Shown: positions 62,441 through 64,000 of the stretch, in pieces | Numbering within the stretch: position 1 is the first letter of the stretch | Layout of the letters: every line of letters begins with the position of its first letter | NCBI RefSeq assembly: GCF_025060755.1 | Contig: NZ_JANYUY010000021.1 | Span: 49,684-113,683, forward strand | DNA from: Paenibacillus doosanensis | GTDB taxonomy: Bacteria > Bacillota > Bacilli > Paenibacillales > NBRC-103111 | Direction of reading: 5' to 3' | DNA length: 64,000 nt | Made by a program: the position numbers and the translations under genes | The notes under the pieces: model-generated | What the model was told of the DNA's origin: nothing | Seen by the model: the letters and a program-made list of their open reading frames with translations, nothing else | The model's database searches: none

Positions 62441-62450
62441 ATAAAATAAA

Positions 62451-62522
62451 CTGGGGATCTAGGATTCGAACCTAGGCATGACGGAGTCAAAGTCCGTTGC
62501 CTTACCGCTTGGCTAATCCCCA
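62451..62522 (-). tRNA. tRNA-Gln (TTG)
   Basis: 72 nt; acceptor TGGGGAT, anticodon loop CTTTGAC; no CCA encoded. Confidence 0.94.
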
Positions 62523-62531
62523 ATATAAACA

Positions 62532-62608
62532 TGGGGCGATCGATGGGACTTGAACCCACGAATGCCGGAGCCACAATCCGGTGCGTTAACCCCTTCGCCA
62601 CGACCGCC
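62532..62608 (-). tRNA. tRNA-His (GTG)
   Basis: 77 nt including the extra 5' G(-1) typical of tRNA-His, opposite C73; anticodon GTG on stem CCGGA/TCCGG; CCA encoded. Confidence 0.94.
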
Positions 62609-62627
62609 ACAGCTATAATAAAAAAAT

Positions 62628-62701
62628 TGGCAGGGGCAGCAGGAATCGAACCCACACCAAAGGTTTTGGAGACCTTTGTTCTACCTTTAAACTATGCCCC
62701 T
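62628..62701 (-). tRNA. tRNA-Trp (CCA)
   Basis: 74 nt; acceptor AGGGGCA, anticodon loop CTCCAAA; CCA 3' end encoded. Confidence 0.94.
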
Positions 62702-62707
62702 ATAATA

Positions 62708-62793
62708 TGGTGGAGGCTGATGGATTCGAACCACCGAACTCGTCAGAGAACAGATTTACAGTCTGCTGCGTTTGGCCACTTCGCTAAGCCTCC
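62708..62793 (-). tRNA. tRNA-Tyr (GTA)
   Basis: 86 nt, class II; acceptor GGAGGCT, anticodon loop CTGTAAA on stem CAGA/TCTG; CCA encoded. Confidence 0.94.
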
Positions 62794-62811
62794 ATATTAT
62801 GTTGTAATCAA

Positions 62812-62887
<76 letters not shown>

Positions 62888-62907
62888 GTAACACATTGTG
62901 TAGTACA

Positions 62908-62983
<76 letters not shown>

Positions 62984-63010
62984 TTACTATACATTCGCTT
63001 CTGACTTAAA

Positions 63011-63087
63011 TGGCGGAGCCGACGGGATTCGAACCCGCGGTCTCCTGCGTGACAGGCAGGCATGTTAGGCCTCTACACCACGGCTCC
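63011..63087 (-). tRNA. tRNA-Asp (GTC)
   Basis: 77 nt; acceptor GGAGCCG, anticodon loop CTGTCAC; CCA encoded. Confidence 0.94.
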
Positions 63088-63101
63088 ACACTATAAAAGA
63101 T

Positions 63102-63182
<81 letters not shown>

Positions 63183-63197
63183 TCGTTGAAGTTTATA

Positions 63198-63273
63198 TGG
63201 TGGAGGCTGAGGGGATCGAACCCCCGACCCTCTGCTTGTAAGGCAGATGCTCTCCCAGCTGAGCTAAGCCTCC
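63198..63273 (-). tRNA. tRNA-Val (TAC)
   Basis: 76 nt; acceptor GGAGGCT, anticodon loop CTTACAA; CCA encoded. Confidence 0.94.
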
Positions 63274-63294
63274 ATATAACCATTATAACATAAA

Positions 63295-63369
63295 TGGTGA
63301 CCCGTAGGGGATTCGAACCCCTGTTACCTCCGTGAAAGGGAGGTGTCTTAACCCCTTGACCAACGGGCC
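63295..63369 (-). tRNA. tRNA-Glu (TTC)
   Basis: 75 nt; acceptor GGCCCGT, anticodon loop CTTTCAC on stem CCTCC/GGAGG; CCA encoded. Confidence 0.94.
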
Positions 63370-63378
63370 TTACTGCTA

Positions 63379-63467
63379 CGGAGAGAGAGGGATTCGAACC
63401 CTCGAGACGCTTGTGACGCCTACACGATTTCCAATCGTGCTCCTTCGGCCAACTCGGACACCTCTCC
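63379..63467 (-). tRNA. tRNA-Ser (GGA)
   Basis: 89 nt, class II; acceptor GGAGAGG, anticodon GGA on stem ACGAT/ATCGT; no CCA encoded. Confidence 0.93.
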
Positions 63468-63470
63468 ATA

Positions 63471-63546
63471 TGGCTCCCCGAACAGGACTCGAACCTGTGA
63501 CAACTCGATTAACAGTCGAGTGCTCTACCAACTGAGCTATCAGGGA
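63471..63546 (-). tRNA. tRNA-Asn (GTT)
   Basis: 76 nt; acceptor TCCCTGA, anticodon loop CTGTTAA; CCA encoded. First tRNA after 5S rRNA, only seven bases away. Confidence 0.94.
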
Positions 63547-63553
63547 ATGTACC

Positions 63554-63670
63554 GCTTGGCGACGTTCTACTCTCCCAGAACCCTTCGGTTCAAGTACCAT
63601 CGACGCTGGAGGGCTTAACGGTCGTGTTCGAGATGGGAACGCGTGGTTCCCCTCCGCCATCATCACCAAA
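63554..63670 (-). rRNA. rrf: 5S ribosomal RNA
   Basis: 117 nt, the Firmicute length. On the minus strand it begins TTTGGTGATGATGGCGGAGG and ends GTCGCCAAGC; the internal GAACACGACCGTTAAG matches the conserved loop. It lies between 23S rRNA and the tRNA cluster. Confidence 0.96.
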
Positions 63671-63825
63671 CGGTATAGCTTGTTCAAGGCTTGCGCCTTG
63701 AAAACTAGATACGAAACTCGTGCGCGTAGCGAGCAATGGTTATTTGTTCTTCCCGGTTTGTTTCCGGGCCCCGAGAAAGTATTTGGAATCAGCTTCAAAG
63801 CTTCTCTTCACTTTCTTGGGAATTT

Positions 63826-64000
63826 GGTTAAGCCCTCGACCGATTAGTATTCGTCAGCTCCACACGTTGCCGTGCTTCCACCCCGAACCTATCTACCTCG
63901 TCGTCTTCAAGGGGTCTTACTTACTGGGAAATCTCATCTTGAGGGGGGCTTCACGCTTAGATGCTTTCAGCGCTTATCCCGTCCGTACGTAGCTATCCAG
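63826..64000 (-). rRNA. rrl: 23S ribosomal RNA, 3' end (partial)
   Basis: The minus strand ends GACGAATACTAATCGGTCGA followed by GGGCTTAACC, the conserved 23S 3' end, and continues upstream past the window edge. The 155-nt spacer to 5S carries the usual AACTAG/TTGAAAACTAGAT processing-region sequence. Confidence 0.96.

Overview
The window looks like chromosome from an endospore-forming Firmicute of the Paenibacillaceae (Paenibacillus or Cohnella type). Pointers are three spore-protein genes (an SspI homologue, an alpha/beta-type SASP and a YjcZ-like peptide), a YheC/YheD spore ATP-grasp gene, a GerAB-type germination permease, a LiaFSR/PspA envelope-stress operon, YesM/YesN two-component proteins beside ABC sugar permeases, moderately high GC with strong AGGAGG-type ribosome sites, and an rrn operon followed by a Bacillus trnD-like tRNA cluster. 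Most genes, and the rrn/tRNA operon, lie on the minus strand. All assignments come from reading the sequence and from family knowledge; nothing was searched.

Layout. 0-9 kb: a large protein with a diadenylate-cyclase-like (DisA_N/DAC) domain plus TPRs, a cysteine desulfurase, a NUDIX hydrolase, a frameshifted unknown gene, and a VOC / SRPBCC / ECF-sigma group. 9-11 kb: a TrkA/Ktr-type potassium regulator, a TrmH-type RNA methyltransferase and, divergently, sspI. 11-15.5 kb: a LacI-family regulator (probably using an ATT start) heading an operon of two Gfo/Idh/MocA dehydrogenases and a ThuA-like protein, with a promoter and palindromic operator. 15.6-25.4 kb: an orphan OmpR-type two-component pair and housekeeping genes (YheC/D, CcdC-like, prfC, a Tat-type phosphoesterase, zwf, GNAT, small membrane proteins). 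27.6-32.7 kb: a seven-gene envelope-stress operon (LiaI-like, PspA, PspC, PspA, LiaF, LiaS, LiaR) with two tandem LiaR-like boxes upstream. 33-47.7 kb: Eis-like acetyltransferase with a KinB-like kinase, an SH3/NlpC-P60 hydrolase, a molybdenum-cofactor trio, GerAB-type permease, the PpsR/CcpN pair next to glpX, a TauE/SafE transporter, a frameshifted polysaccharide deacetylase and a SASP.

47.7-61.8 kb is one leftward carbohydrate cluster: two LplB/LplC-type permeases, a YesN/YesM two-component system, two GH51-like arabinofuranosidase-type enzymes, a binding lipoprotein and a secreted modular glycosidase, with a CcpA (cre)-like site and a TATAAT -10 upstream and a terminator at the end. The likely substrate is an arabinose-containing plant polysaccharide. 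61.9-64 kb holds 17 tRNAs, 5S rRNA and the 3' end of 23S rRNA, all minus, closed by a strong terminator.

The points most worth following up are the DAC-TPR protein, the ATT-start LacI gene with its operator, the doubled-PspA lia operon with its tandem boxes, a jelly-roll-like module apparently nested in a fibronectin III domain, a duplicated intergenic repeat in the sugar cluster, and three genes each broken by a single base in a homopolymer run, which may be assembly errors.
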